Below are positions 36,636 through 45,956 of a stretch of 64,000 bases of DNA, in pieces. Position 1 is the first letter of the stretch. Each line of letters begins with the position of its first letter. Location of the stretch: NCBI RefSeq assembly GCF_003184185.1, contig NZ_QHJG01000026.1, forward strand, positions 4,538 through 68,537, in the 5' to 3' direction. The stretch is from Legionella qingyii. Lineage in GTDB: Bacteria > Pseudomonadota > Gammaproteobacteria > Legionellales > Legionellaceae. The notes beneath the pieces were generated by a model. It worked only from the letters and a program-made list of their open reading frames with translations. It ran no database searches and was not told the origin of the DNA. The position numbers were made by a program, and so were the translations under genes.

Positions 36636-37061
36636 TTATGACCATTGAGCATGCATTGCAGCGGCAATAATTGACTTATCATGTTCACTAATTGGAATTA
36701 ATCCATACCGCAACTGATAACCCCAATTTTTATTATTTTTCGTAAAATCAAGATCATGAAGTAAAGCAGCAATAGGTATTTCAAGCGCCCTTGCCCATTG
36801 TACATTTCTTCGAAAAGGATGAAAGTCTTTATTCATTTCAACTTGATAGGGTTCCCCAGAATTTACAATTCCTATTGCTGTAAATGAGCACAATCTGTCT
36901 TTACCATGAAAACTGATTGTTGGAGAGTAATAGATAACAAAGTCATTTGGATGTATCCGCTCTAAAGGAGCACGTTTGCCATGACAAACTTGCATAATTC
37001 CTATTTGTTTACCCAAACGAACATGTTCTGCACAAGCAACTGCCAGCCAATTTTTACTCAT
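36636..37061 (-). CDS. EVE domain protein (UPF0310)
   Basis: 141 residues making one EVE/PUA-like domain: NWLAVACAEHV, ACHGKRAPLERIHPNDFVIYYSP-like pocket residues, FTAIGIVNSGEPYQV, FHPFRRNVQWARALEIPI and a C-terminal LRYGLIPISEHD. EVE domains bind modified bases in DNA or RNA. Middle gene of the YafY-EVE-GyrI unit. The nucleic-acid target here is unknown. Confidence 0.87.
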   Translation of the reverse strand: MSKNWLAVACAEHVRLGKQIGIMQVCHGKRAPLERIHPNDFVIYYSPTISFHGKDRLCSFTAIGIVNSGEPYQVEMNKDFHPFRRNVQWARALEIPIAALLHDLDFTKNNKNWGYQLRYGLIPISEHDKSIIAAAMHAQWS

Positions 37062-37139
37062 GATCCATTACCAATTCATTAGAGAAGTTACAAGTGTAAT
37101 CGAATATAGTGACAGTTTTTGTCAGTAGAAAACTGATAT

Positions 37140-37832
37140 TTACTGAGACTTATTCACAGCAAGAGTTGCCTTCCATTGTTTCAAAAGAGATTGGCGACGT
37201 TCAGGATAACTTGTTTCTGTAAGATTTAATTCAATAATACGATCTGTTCGAAAATGTCGAAAATCTTGTCTTAGTTCGCACCATGCAATAAGAATACGGA
37301 CTTGGTCAAAAAAACCCAGTGCTAATGGCCAAATAATCCGCTCCGAAGCATTTTCATTTACATCTTGGTAGATAAGTTGTAGTTTTTTTTCCAATCGTAT
37401 TGCTTTTCTAATTTGAATTAAATCAGAGTCCTTACTTTCGGTGACCTTTCCAGGAGCAATAAGAAGTCCAGAAATGTCTAATTGTTCACGTAATTCATTG
37501 GGAAGAACCGCTGCAATTTTAGCCAATGCATTTTGTGCAGCAGATTTAAGTTGAGTATCTGTTCGATCCGCGACCCAGCGTGATCCAAGAACTATAGCTT
37601 CAATTTCATCGGTAGTAAACATGAGCGGAGGAAGGGTAAATCCTGGTCGCAAGAGATACCCCATACCCGCCTCCCCTTCAATTGGGGCTCCCTGTCCTTT
37701 CAACATCGAAATATCGCGATACAAAGTACGGAGACTAATTCCTAACTCCTGGGCAAGCGATACTCCGCTTACTGGAAAACGGTGCCGTCTTAATATCTGA
37801 ATTAAGTCCAATAGTCGTTGAGTTCGTGACAT
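37140..37832 (-). CDS. YafY-type HTH/WYL transcriptional regulator
   Basis: 230 residues: an N-terminal DeoR/HTH_11 helix-turn-helix (about 1-60, with VSLAQELGISLRTLYRDISMLK) and a WYL ligand-sensing domain (about 135-215, including IWPLALGFFDQVRILIAWCELRQDFRHFR). YafY-family regulators usually repress or activate neighbouring genes. It is first in a unit with the EVE and GyrI-like genes (78-bp gap), so autoregulation is likely. AAGGTG lies 11 bp before the ATG. Confidence 0.88.
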   Translation of the reverse strand: MSRTQRLLDLIQILRRHRFPVSGVSLAQELGISLRTLYRDISMLKGQGAPIEGEAGMGYLLRPGFTLPPLMFTTDEIEAIVLGSRWVADRTDTQLKSAAQNALAKIAAVLPNELREQLDISGLLIAPGKVTESKDSDLIQIRKAIRLEKKLQLIYQDVNENASERIIWPLALGFFDQVRILIAWCELRQDFRHFRTDRIIELNLTETSYPERRQSLLKQWKATLAVNKSQ

Positions 37833-37961
37833 TTTATAAAAAGCACCTTAAAAATTTAGTGTTATCTTATTCAAGATTAATTTTAAATGCCAATTTTTTA
37901 TCTGTTTCTCTGCTGATATAAACCATTTTCAAAATGGAAGTTAAATAACCATTTTGACTCA

Positions 37962-37993
37962 TTAATAATTTCTTAATACTTTTTTGATACAAT
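37962..37993 (+). promoter_or_regulatory. PmrA-type box and -10 element
   Basis: TTAAT at 37962-37966 and 37973-37977 are 11 bp apart (ATTAATAAT-TT-CTTAAT); after exactly 10 bp comes TACAAT (37988-37993). Same layout as 11459 and 13976. It would start transcription about 37 bases before the ATG at 38037. Confidence 0.78.
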
Positions 37994-38036
37994 CCACCAA
38001 GGCGTGCATTTTTTAAACAGCCTTGAGAGGTGAAAG

Positions 38037-40136
38037 ATGGGTAAAAGCTCCATTCCCAAAGACATAAGACAAAACGAGATAAACTCTATTTGTTCGTTAC
38101 TAAATCATAATTTAATCCGTACCACCCAGGATTTAATAACTAATTTTGATAAGCTTATTAAACAAATTCACCAAAATACGCACATTTTTAAAGAAACATA
38201 CACACCAGAACAATGCATTCAAATACTCAAAAAAGCAATCACAACTTACAATAACGTATATGCTTATAAAATCACCCTAAAAGATGAGCTTATAGATAAC
38301 TTTGTTAGTAGCGAAAGAAAAAGAAACACAGTTAATACAACCCAACCAACCGCTGTTGACACATCAGCTGAAGATGATTTAACCAAAGTAACAAAAGGTT
38401 ATGATCGCCTTGAAATGGCTCAAGAAAATGTACAGCAAATCAATAGTAATATTTTACGGGTGCTAAAAAATAAAGAATTTGCAGTGGTTCCACAAGTAAT
38501 TATTGGCTCAGGTGATACTGGAACTACACTTTGGCTGGAACAATATAAAGCACATCATGGAACCAGCCAAGCACTCTTAGCTAATGGAGAGCTTCCTCCA
38601 ATTTTAATGATCGGTGAAGATCCAGGCAATTGGAAGCATGATTACACACTTGCTCAACCACACAGCATTCTTGAACGAACAGCATGTAAAGAAAACCCAT
38701 CCATATATTTGCCTACAGGTTATTATCAAAAAAATCCTCATGCTAATGGCCGACATGTCTACCAGGCAAATCAGGTGAATCTTGGTTTTACTGAAGCTCC
38801 TTTATTACGAGCCACAGTATTAAGAGTTGAAAAAAGAAGTAACCATTTATGCGATTGGCAATCTCCAGACCAGGAATATCGCTTGGTTGTGAGTACACCT
38901 GATGGAGCAAAAAATATCTATGCAAACGAACTAAGCATTTGTACAGGTCTTGGGCCTGCACGAAATATCATTTCAGGATCATTACTCTCATCTTCTGAAT
39001 TTAATTGCTTAAACAAACTGGATCCTCAGAAAGGATTCACACCGATTGTGGATGGTAATCAATTTATTTTAACGGATACAGAAGAACATGGTAAGGCACC
39101 AAGAAAAATTGTGATCTATGGAGGTGGGGGAACTGCTGCGGCATGTTATAGAAAAGGTTTTTTTGGTCATGATAAACGAACTGAAGATATGGAGTTTAAT
39201 AAAGCAAATCAACAAAACTCTGTTATCTGGATAGCAAAGCAATTTGATAAAGCCGGTACGGGCAAACTTGCTACGACTGCATTATCCACTGCGCAGTTAC
39301 GTGGAGAATTAATGCTGGCCAAATTAATAAAAATTGAACATCAAAGCAATGGAAAGTTATTATTAACATTTATAACCGATAGTTCCATTGCTAAAAATGC
39401 CAAGAATAAAACAAAAGCATTATCTATTGAATGTGATCAATTAATTTACTCTGTCGGACAAGATGACAATCTTATGAGAGGCATTTGCAAGGAAATCGAA
39501 GCCGATCTGTCACTTGTTTATGATAAAAATGGTATGGTACTTAATGTATGTTCTCCTGATAAAAAAGTAATTTTCTTCGGTGCAGCTGCCATGGCAGTTC
39601 GAGAAAAGGAGTATATGAATGCCACCTGGAAATGGCTCCAATCAGAAAACATTGGAGGTGATGTAGGTCCTGGATCAATGCCTCCTTCCAGAGCACAAAT
39701 CAAGTGTTATAATTTTTGGCGTGGTCTTACTCCAACCAGCATCAATGCAAACATGGATAGCCAATATTTAATCGTTAAATACTTGGAAAAAGTGGGTGTT
39801 GAAGAGAAAGTGGCTGCTGGTTTTGTAGAGGACTTGTTAAATGCTAGAAAAGCAAGTACTTGTGGTGCATCACATTCAATGATTCAAACTCTTTTACAGA
39901 AACATAAACTGGATCAAATCATTGAAATTAAAGGACATGGACATCTAGTATTGAAAACAGAGAATCAAGCTGTTTCTACTAAATCCAAACAACAACTCTT
40001 ATCCTGGCTTGGCCCACAAAGAACAACCAAAGATGCGGATATCTTTGTTTCATCTGTCCATGCTGATAAAAAATCTAAGGATACTATAGAAAAAGAGGAA
40101 CAGGGTGTACAATTAATTGCTGAGATAAGAACATAA
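38037..40136 (+). CDS. putative FAD/NAD(P)-binding oxidoreductase-like protein, effector candidate
   Basis: 699 residues. An N-terminal helical region of about 150 residues precedes a two-Rossmann flavoprotein fold: VIIGSGDTGTTLWLEQY (about 156, GxGxxG-like) and KIVIYGGGGTAAACYRKG (about 363, second dinucleotide site), then DQLIYSVGQD and VIFFGAAAMAV typical of pyridine-nucleotide disulfide oxidoreductase-like cores. No catalytic Cys pair was seen, and the C-terminal tail is Lys/Glu-rich (KKSKDTIEKEEQG). No signal peptide. The start is supported by GAGAGGTG, and the promoter is a PmrA-type box. I infer a Dot/Icm substrate with a flavoprotein-derived fold; the reaction is unknown. Confidence 0.68.
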   Translation: MGKSSIPKDIRQNEINSICSLLNHNLIRTTQDLITNFDKLIKQIHQNTHIFKETYTPEQCIQILKKAITTYNNVYAYKITLKDELIDNFVSSERKRNTVNTTQPTAVDTSAEDDLTKVTKGYDRLEMAQENVQQINSNILRVLKNKEFAVVPQVIIGSGDTGTTLWLEQYKAHHGTSQALLANGELPPILMIGEDPGNWKHDYTLAQPHSILERTACKENPSIYLPTGYYQKNPHANGRHVYQANQVNLGFTEAPLLRATVLRVEKRSNHLCDWQSPDQEYRLVVSTPDGAKNIYANELSICTGLGPARNIISGSLLSSSEFNCLNKLDPQKGFTPIVDGNQFILTDTEEHGKAPRKIVIYGGGGTAAACYRKGFFGHDKRTEDMEFNKANQQNSVIWIAKQFDKAGTGKLATTALSTAQLRGELMLAKLIKIEHQSNGKLLLTFITDSSIAKNAKNKTKALSIECDQLIYSVGQDDNLMRGICKEIEADLSLVYDKNGMVLNVCSPDKKVIFFGAAAMAVREKEYMNATWKWLQSENIGGDVGPGSMPPSRAQIKCYNFWRGLTPTSINANMDSQYLIVKYLEKVGVEEKVAAGFVEDLLNARKASTCGASHSMIQTLLQKHKLDQIIEIKGHGHLVLKTENQAVSTKSKQQLLSWLGPQRTTKDADIFVSSVHADKKSKDTIEKEEQGVQLIAEIRT

Positions 40137-40214
40137 TTCGCTCATGTTCTTCATTTTGTAGGGAAAATATTAATATTTTGTGTGTTCCTCAAACAATTCG
40201 ATTTGGAATCAAAT

Positions 40215-41150
40215 ATGCAATTAGCTAAATTTCTTGAGTTAAATGCTCAAGAAAAATACCAGCAAATGAAGTTACTAAGTTTAAAAAAACGATTAGATCC
40301 TGATTTTTTTAGTCAAATCATTGAAAATTCAGATCATGAGGTGTTATTCAAGCTTGCTATGAATAACACCGAAATTGATGCGATATGTAAAGCCCCAGAA
40401 TTTAAATGGTATTGGGAGGAAATATGGCGCCTATGTGGTGTTAATCCAAAAGAAAATGCCGCATTAAATCATGAACCAGTACATGAATATCAACCCATGC
40501 CTACTGTTTCCTCATGCTTTGAACTGCTAAAAGGACTTTATCTTTATGAAAATTATAGAAAATTTTTTAAAGACATGGAGCACACACAGAAATGTTATGA
40601 TGATGCGGAAGAGTTTTTAGCGGCCTCAGGCAGCTATGGATGTTTTTTTGCCTTGAATGCGTTATGCACAGGTGGATTAAATTTATTGCACCATGAATTT
40701 GATGAGCAGATTGCACAAAAAATAATTATTTACGCACAAATCGCCGCAAAATATTATTTATCACCAGGCTATTTATTATTGGCTAATGTTTATCAAGAGT
40801 TACTTAAATATCAAAATGAAACTAATTTAGTTGGACGAAATTTATCTCTTCAAGCATTTCAAGCAATGAGTGTTGCAAAAAGATTAGAGCCATACTCAGC
40901 TCCGATGCTCAATAATGCGTATCAAGGAAAAACATTAGAAGAAGCAAGTAATGGACAAATTACTAGTTTTTCCCAAGCCCTATTCAGGTTACAGCAACAT
41001 TTGAACCTATCTCCTTTAGAAATCGAAATCGCTACAAATGCGGCAATCACTGAGGCTGCGGCAATTAAAAAAATCTATAAACTTGAAGAATCATTTATTC
41101 ATACTCGATTAGATGAAGAGCCTACTAGTACAAAACCAGGAATTTTATAA
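40215..41150 (+). CDS. DUF5630-like hypothetical protein, effector candidate
   Basis: 311 residues from the ATG at 40215, with GGAA upstream; a GTG at 40182 is in frame but has no site. The N-terminal part, with FLELNAQEKYQQMKLLSLKK then APEFKWYWEEIWRLCG, looks like the Legionella-restricted DUF5630 pattern, where an F-box-like W/WxxxW..CG helix pair follows. The rest is helical (TPR/SEL1-like CYDDAEEFLAASGSYGCFFAL). No signal or membrane segment. It follows the PmrA-box gene after 78 bp and may share its transcript. Family recall is moderate. Confidence 0.6.
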   Translation: MQLAKFLELNAQEKYQQMKLLSLKKRLDPDFFSQIIENSDHEVLFKLAMNNTEIDAICKAPEFKWYWEEIWRLCGVNPKENAALNHEPVHEYQPMPTVSSCFELLKGLYLYENYRKFFKDMEHTQKCYDDAEEFLAASGSYGCFFALNALCTGGLNLLHHEFDEQIAQKIIIYAQIAAKYYLSPGYLLLANVYQELLKYQNETNLVGRNLSLQAFQAMSVAKRLEPYSAPMLNNAYQGKTLEEASNGQITSFSQALFRLQQHLNLSPLEIEIATNAAITEAAAIKKIYKLEESFIHTRLDEEPTSTKPGIL

Positions 41151-41317
41151 TGATAAAGACTCAAATATACCTTAATTATCGATCATTTCTTTCTATATAA
41201 TATTTAACTTAGACTTTGTGCCAATCCAAAGCCCCCACTGTTTTCCATTTGATGTAAATGATATTGTATCACGTCTAAATCTATAGGATAAAAGCAACTG
41301 CATTAAAGGATGGCAAG

Positions 41318-43792
41318 ATGGGGTTTCGTAATTCACAACTTAAAAAATATCATGTTTTTAAATACCTGATTCCATTTTTGCTCGCGTTTCCTGCATGTGC
41401 AGCACAAAAGACTATTGATTTAGAAATTAGTTATAAAACTGTATACTTTGACAATAAACCAGCCAAAGCTATTGCTGTAAATAATCAAATTCCAGCCCCT
41501 ACTTTACGTTTTAAAGAAGGCGATCAAGTGACTATTAATGTTTACAATCATCTGGATAAAGGAACAGCCCTGCATTGGCATGGTGTTTTGGTACCTTGGC
41601 AAATGGATGGGGTGGAAGGAGTTGCACAAACTGAAATTCCTCCGGGCGGGGTCTTCCACTATCAATTCACTTTGAAGCAGTCTGGTACTTATTGGTACCA
41701 TGCACATGCCGGTTTGGAAGAGCAACAGGGTTTATATGGCGCTTTTTTGATTGAACCAAAAAAATCGCCCCGTTATACCTATACTAAAGATTACGTGATC
41801 GTTTTATCGGATTGGATTAATACCAAACCAGACCGAGTTTTAGCTAATCTTAAAAAATCTGGTGATTATTATTCACCTCGCTTTCCGCTACAACCATCAC
41901 TTGCAAAATTTATTTATGATTATCGTAAAGCATCTAAAAGTGAACGACAAAGTCTCCTTGCCGATTATAAAAGCATGCAGCAAATGCGCATGAGCATATA
42001 TGATATTAGTGATGTTGCCTTCGATGCTTTTTTAATGAATGGACATCCTAATTCCACCCCATGGACTGCCCCCATTAAAGTGGGTGATATCGTTAGACTG
42101 AGATTTATTGATGCTGGAAGTAGCACAATATTCCGTATCAAAATACCTGGCTCTATCATGAAAGTCGTACAAGCAGATGGAAACGATGTAAAACCTTATT
42201 CGACTAAAGAATTAACAATTTCTCCTGCTGAAACCTATGATGTTTTAGTAAAAATAGAAAAAAATAAACCCTATATCATTTATGCCGGATCAAAAGACAC
42301 TGTAGGAAATGCATACGGCGCTTTAAAAACCACACCAAATCAAACTGTTGATTTCAGTCATGTCAAACAGTTTCCGGAGCCCATCCCTGTCAGTAGAGAA
42401 ATGATGAATATTATGATGGGTGGCATGTATCATGGTGCCCTACCTATGAGCCAACAAAAGCAAACCACAGCAAAGTCTTCAATGAAACAAATGCACTCTA
42501 TGAACATGGATCATAGTATGCATTTGGGGCATTCCATGAATATGAAAATGCCCACGGAACCAACCCGTTTTAGGGATACAATCTCATCTTCTGACTCATC
42601 CTTTATGACGTCATTGGAAACAAAATATCGTGATTTAACTGCAGCAGTTCCGACCAATAATCCCAATAAACCCGTAGAAGGGATAATTAAATTGGAGTTA
42701 TTTGGCTATATGGGACAATTTATCTGGTTCATCAATGGTGTACCTGGTTATAAGGCTAAACCGATTCCATTGAAACCTGGGAAACGTTATCGCTTTGTAT
42801 TTACTAATACATCCATGATGCATCATCCAATGCATATTCATGGCCATTGGTTCATATTAAGAACTGGAAAGGATTCCTATGATCCTTTGAAACATACACT
42901 GGATATTCCACCAGGAGCCACAATAACTGCAGATGTAGATACTGATGCAAGCGGCCAATGGTTTTTCCATTGTCATATGCTTTATCATATGATGACGGGA
43001 ATGAGCCGGGTCTTTCAATATACAACCATAGTCAACATCGCAGAAGGTAAAGCCAAACCGGAAGACATTGAGAAGGATACTGCTTATTATAACCGCCCCA
43101 TCATCAGAGTCGATGAAGCAATTAGACCGATTAATTTACATTTGGTGAAGCATCCTATGGCTCATGGCGCAGGTTTTTGGTTTTCAACTTTTGTTGATGT
43201 GGGGGCGGATCCATTACATGACTCCCAACGTCTTACTTACAAGGGCTTGTATGGCCCTGATTATAATAAATTAGAATTATTTACCAATGATGCTGAGGTG
43301 TATAAAGGTGTAGTTGAAAATGCGGATATTGATATATTTTACTGGCATTTAATCAGTCAATTTTGGGCAGTTAAAGGTGGAGTGAACTATTTTAATCAAC
43401 CTGCCACCAATCCTTATTGGCAAGCAGGCCTTGGCCTGGAAGGATTAATGCCATTTTTCATTGACACCGACCTAAGAACTTATTTTTATAATGGCAGCGT
43501 TAAATTTGATATTGAACTATCGCGGGATACGCAAATTACCAATAATTTTTTTATAAGAACGGGTGTTCGCAGTATTTTAGCAACTAAAACCGTGGTCAAC
43601 GCTCAAATTGGCAGTGGTTTGAATCAGATGCGTTATACAATTAGGCCTTATTATCGCCTTTTACCCGGTCTAAGTTTGTTTGCTGAATATGAAAACGAAC
43701 ATGATTATGGTGCATTTAAAACAATTGAAGATACAAGTACGACACCAGACATTTCGAATACAGTTTCTTTAGGACTGACATTCCTGTTTTAG
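41318..43792 (+). CDS. copA: fused CopA-type multicopper oxidase and CopB-type outer-membrane copper protein
   Basis: 824 residues. A Sec signal peptide (to about ACAA, residue 29; no twin arginine) precedes three cupredoxin domains with intact copper ligands: HWHG (86-89), WYHAH (126-130), HPMHIHG (503-509) and HCHMLYHMMTGM (C552, H557, M562). A Met/His-rich insert (about 358-412, MGGMYHG and SMNMDHSMHLGHSMNM) is typical of CopA/PcoA copper handling. From about 605 to the C-terminus the sequence is a CopB/PF05275-like beta-barrel (HGAGFWFSTFVDVG, SQFWAVKGGVNYF, GLSLFAEYENEHD) ending in F. Normally these are two genes. Probable role: oxidation and export-side detoxification of copper at the cell envelope. 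AAAGGA precedes the ATG. Confidence 0.88.
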   Translation: MGFRNSQLKKYHVFKYLIPFLLAFPACAAQKTIDLEISYKTVYFDNKPAKAIAVNNQIPAPTLRFKEGDQVTINVYNHLDKGTALHWHGVLVPWQMDGVEGVAQTEIPPGGVFHYQFTLKQSGTYWYHAHAGLEEQQGLYGAFLIEPKKSPRYTYTKDYVIVLSDWINTKPDRVLANLKKSGDYYSPRFPLQPSLAKFIYDYRKASKSERQSLLADYKSMQQMRMSIYDISDVAFDAFLMNGHPNSTPWTAPIKVGDIVRLRFIDAGSSTIFRIKIPGSIMKVVQADGNDVKPYSTKELTISPAETYDVLVKIEKNKPYIIYAGSKDTVGNAYGALKTTPNQTVDFSHVKQFPEPIPVSREMMNIMMGGMYHGALPMSQQKQTTAKSSMKQMHSMNMDHSMHLGHSMNMKMPTEPTRFRDTISSSDSSFMTSLETKYRDLTAAVPTNNPNKPVEGIIKLELFGYMGQFIWFINGVPGYKAKPIPLKPGKRYRFVFTNTSMMHHPMHIHGHWFILRTGKDSYDPLKHTLDIPPGATITADVDTDASGQWFFHCHMLYHMMTGMSRVFQYTTIVNIAEGKAKPEDIEKDTAYYNRPIIRVDEAIRPINLHLVKHPMAHGAGFWFSTFVDVGADPLHDSQRLTYKGLYGPDYNKLELFTNDAEVYKGVVENADIDIFYWHLISQFWAVKGGVNYFNQPATNPYWQAGLGLEGLMPFFIDTDLRTYFYNGSVKFDIELSRDTQITNNFFIRTGVRSILATKTVVNAQIGSGLNQMRYTIRPYYRLLPGLSLFAEYENEHDYGAFKTIEDTSTTPDISNTVSLGLTFLF

Positions 43793-43809
43793 AAGAATTT
43801 AAAAATCTG

Positions 43810-43940
43810 ATTGGTTGGATGCAGCATAACATAACCGAGGAGTACAGGATGTGAATATAACCGCCAGACCCGGGTTACATTTCCCTTCACCCAGCAACAT
43901 ATTATGATAGGGTTGTTCCATTATATCACCCAAGCTACAC
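43810..43940. repeat. degenerate dispersed repeat downstream of the copper gene
   Basis: The 179-base gap contains GGATGCAGC, ACCCGGGTT and TTCACCCAGC, which read on the minus strand resemble the CTGGGTGCAGCGAAGC...ACCCGGGT wording of the repeats at 29022 and 9337. Arms are no longer clearly complementary. No coding sequence is supported here. Confidence 0.4.
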
Positions 43941-43971
43941 TACTAAAAAATTTGATTTATGGACAACTACA

Positions 43972-45861
43972 TTGAGGAACATACCAAGGATACTGCTTGA
44001 AAAAATAAATAAGCCCTTTGATTTTATGGCGCAATTGTTGCTGTTACTTACTCTAATAATTGCTTTTGTCCCCTTTTCTCCCAAAATGCCAGCTCCAGGC
44101 ATTGATCCTTCATGGGCACTTGGACTAAACCAAGCTGTCGCTCAAGGATTGGCTTTTGGCAAAGAAATAATATTTACTCTGGGCCCCTATTCATCTCTTT
44201 ATACAAAGGCTTATCATCCAGCAACTGATCTTATGATGATTGCTGGATGTCTTTACTTGGCATTCACTTACTGGGGGTGTTTACTTTTTTTAATGAAAAA
44301 AAATAGATGGTATTGGACTCTAATTTATTGCGTGCCATTTTTAGGGATGATTTATTCAAGGGATTCTCTGTTTTTTTCTTATCCATTGCTTGCAGGATTG
44401 TGCAGCTTAAAAATCAACTCATTAGAACATAAGATTACAGGCAATTATCTTTTGTTGTTTGCTTTTTTTCTCTTCGCTCCATTGGGCTTATTGGCATTAA
44501 TCAAAGGGTCAATGCTAATTATTTGTCTTCTTATGCTCCTTCTTTGTTTCATTTTTTTTCTCGCCAATAAAGAAAAAAATCTCGCATTGATTTGCCTTGT
44601 TTCTCCTTCAATATCAATCATTTTATTTTGGTTGGCAGCGGGACAATCTCTGCTCACCCTACCTGGTTACCTCACCAACTCACTTTTTATCGCTTCAGGA
44701 TTTACTGAGGCAATGTCCTCTGATGGAAATATGAAAGAAGTCATTTTATATCTGCTTACCTGTTCATTAATTTTCTTAACCATTTTCTTGAACAAACAAA
44801 TACCAGCTACTCTCAAAATATTTTTATTGGGCGTCTATTTTATTTTTTTATTTGTTTCGTTCAAAACCGGTTTTACACGTCATTTGGGTCATGCCTTTAT
44901 ACCTGGAACTTCTGTTTTGCTTGCAACACTATTTTTACCCTATATTATTAACTCCTGGACCAGCTATCTGCTCATTGTTGTTACATTAAATACTTGGTTC
45001 TCCATTAATAGTCAGTACACAAACATATCAATCCGGGATAACTTCATCTCTACTTACTCGTCAGCGTGGCATGGCTTCAAAAACAGAATACAGGATTCTT
45101 CCTGGCTCGAAAAAAACTATACGCTTACTATGAGCTTCATACGCGATCAAGCTGCTTTTCCGATTTTAAAAGGCACTACAGATATTTATTCTTACGATCA
45201 AGCCTACTTAATATCCTCTCACAATACTTGGGCACCACGTCCAATCTTTCAGAGCTACTCTGCTTTTAATCCAGGTTTAGCTGCGAATAATAGAAAACAT
45301 CTTCAAGGAAAACATAAACCTGATAATATCATTTTTAAGATTGAACCAATTGATCAACGAGTCCCTTCTTTGGAGGATGGTGCAAGTTGGCCTTTACTAC
45401 TGGCTAATTACCAACCTATTCATTCCACGAATAATTTTCTATTTCTCAAAAGGAAGAAACATGAACATCCAATAAACATCACTTTATTAAAAAGAGAGTC
45501 TCATTCTCTTGGTGAGCCAGTCGAAATACCAGAAACACAACTACTATTTGCTGAAATTGAGATAACCCCTACCATTTTGGGATCTTTAGCAACCATTGTC
45601 TTTAAACCACAGCAATTACACATTACTATGAATCTAAACAATGGTACGACAAAAAAGTATCATCTTGTTACAAACATGGCGAAGTCAACGTTCCTTCTTT
45701 CGCCTCTCATTGAAAGTACAGTTGAGTTCTCGTTACTTTATAAGAACAATCACGAATTAGACGCCAAAAAAGTAAAATCCTTAGTCATTACAACAAATCA
45801 GAGAAAAAATTGGCATTGGAACAACGAATATACTATAAATTTTAAACATGCGACTGATTAG
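43972..45861 (+). CDS. large polytopic membrane protein of unknown function
   Basis: 629 residues with a TTG start at 43972; a nearby ATG at 43959 is in another frame, so TTG is the best choice. About ten to eleven membrane helices occupy residues 20-350 (LLLLLTLIIAFVPF, YLAFTYWGCLLFL, LLLFAFFLFAPLGLLALI, IFLLGVYFIFLFVSF and others), followed by a roughly 270-residue soluble, probably periplasmic tail with beta-rich and Tyr-rich segments (DIYSYDQAYLISSHNTWAPRP begins the region). The layout resembles GT-C-like glycosyltransferases or surface polysaccharide proteins, but no catalytic DxD or DE motif is evident, so I give no function. Confidence 0.7.
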   Translation: MRNIPRILLEKINKPFDFMAQLLLLLTLIIAFVPFSPKMPAPGIDPSWALGLNQAVAQGLAFGKEIIFTLGPYSSLYTKAYHPATDLMMIAGCLYLAFTYWGCLLFLMKKNRWYWTLIYCVPFLGMIYSRDSLFFSYPLLAGLCSLKINSLEHKITGNYLLLFAFFLFAPLGLLALIKGSMLIICLLMLLLCFIFFLANKEKNLALICLVSPSISIILFWLAAGQSLLTLPGYLTNSLFIASGFTEAMSSDGNMKEVILYLLTCSLIFLTIFLNKQIPATLKIFLLGVYFIFLFVSFKTGFTRHLGHAFIPGTSVLLATLFLPYIINSWTSYLLIVVTLNTWFSINSQYTNISIRDNFISTYSSAWHGFKNRIQDSSWLEKNYTLTMSFIRDQAAFPILKGTTDIYSYDQAYLISSHNTWAPRPIFQSYSAFNPGLAANNRKHLQGKHKPDNIIFKIEPIDQRVPSLEDGASWPLLLANYQPIHSTNNFLFLKRKKHEHPINITLLKRESHSLGEPVEIPETQLLFAEIEITPTILGSLATIVFKPQQLHITMNLNNGTTKKYHLVTNMAKSTFLLSPLIESTVEFSLLYKNNHELDAKKVKSLVITTNQRKNWHWNNEYTINFKHATD

Positions 45862-45888
45862 CAAGATATTTTCATATCTGGAATGCTT

Positions 45889-45913
45889 AACCTTTCTCAT
45901 TGCGAGAGAGGTT
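45889..45913. terminator. hairpin between convergent genes
   Basis: AACCTTTCTC (45889-45898) pairs with GAGAGAGGTT (45904-45913), one G-U pair, 5-base loop; outward bases CTT/AG can extend it. It sits between the membrane-protein gene and the rhodanese gene and can serve both. Confidence 0.6.
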
Positions 45914-45956
45914 AGCTAGCATATATTCATACCAATTCAAAATGCACCAAACCTGT

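Noticed and set aside
36149..37832. Defence island around the EVE protein
   Set aside because: No nuclease, toxin, restriction or reverse transcriptase gene is nearby, so only a weak hint was kept.
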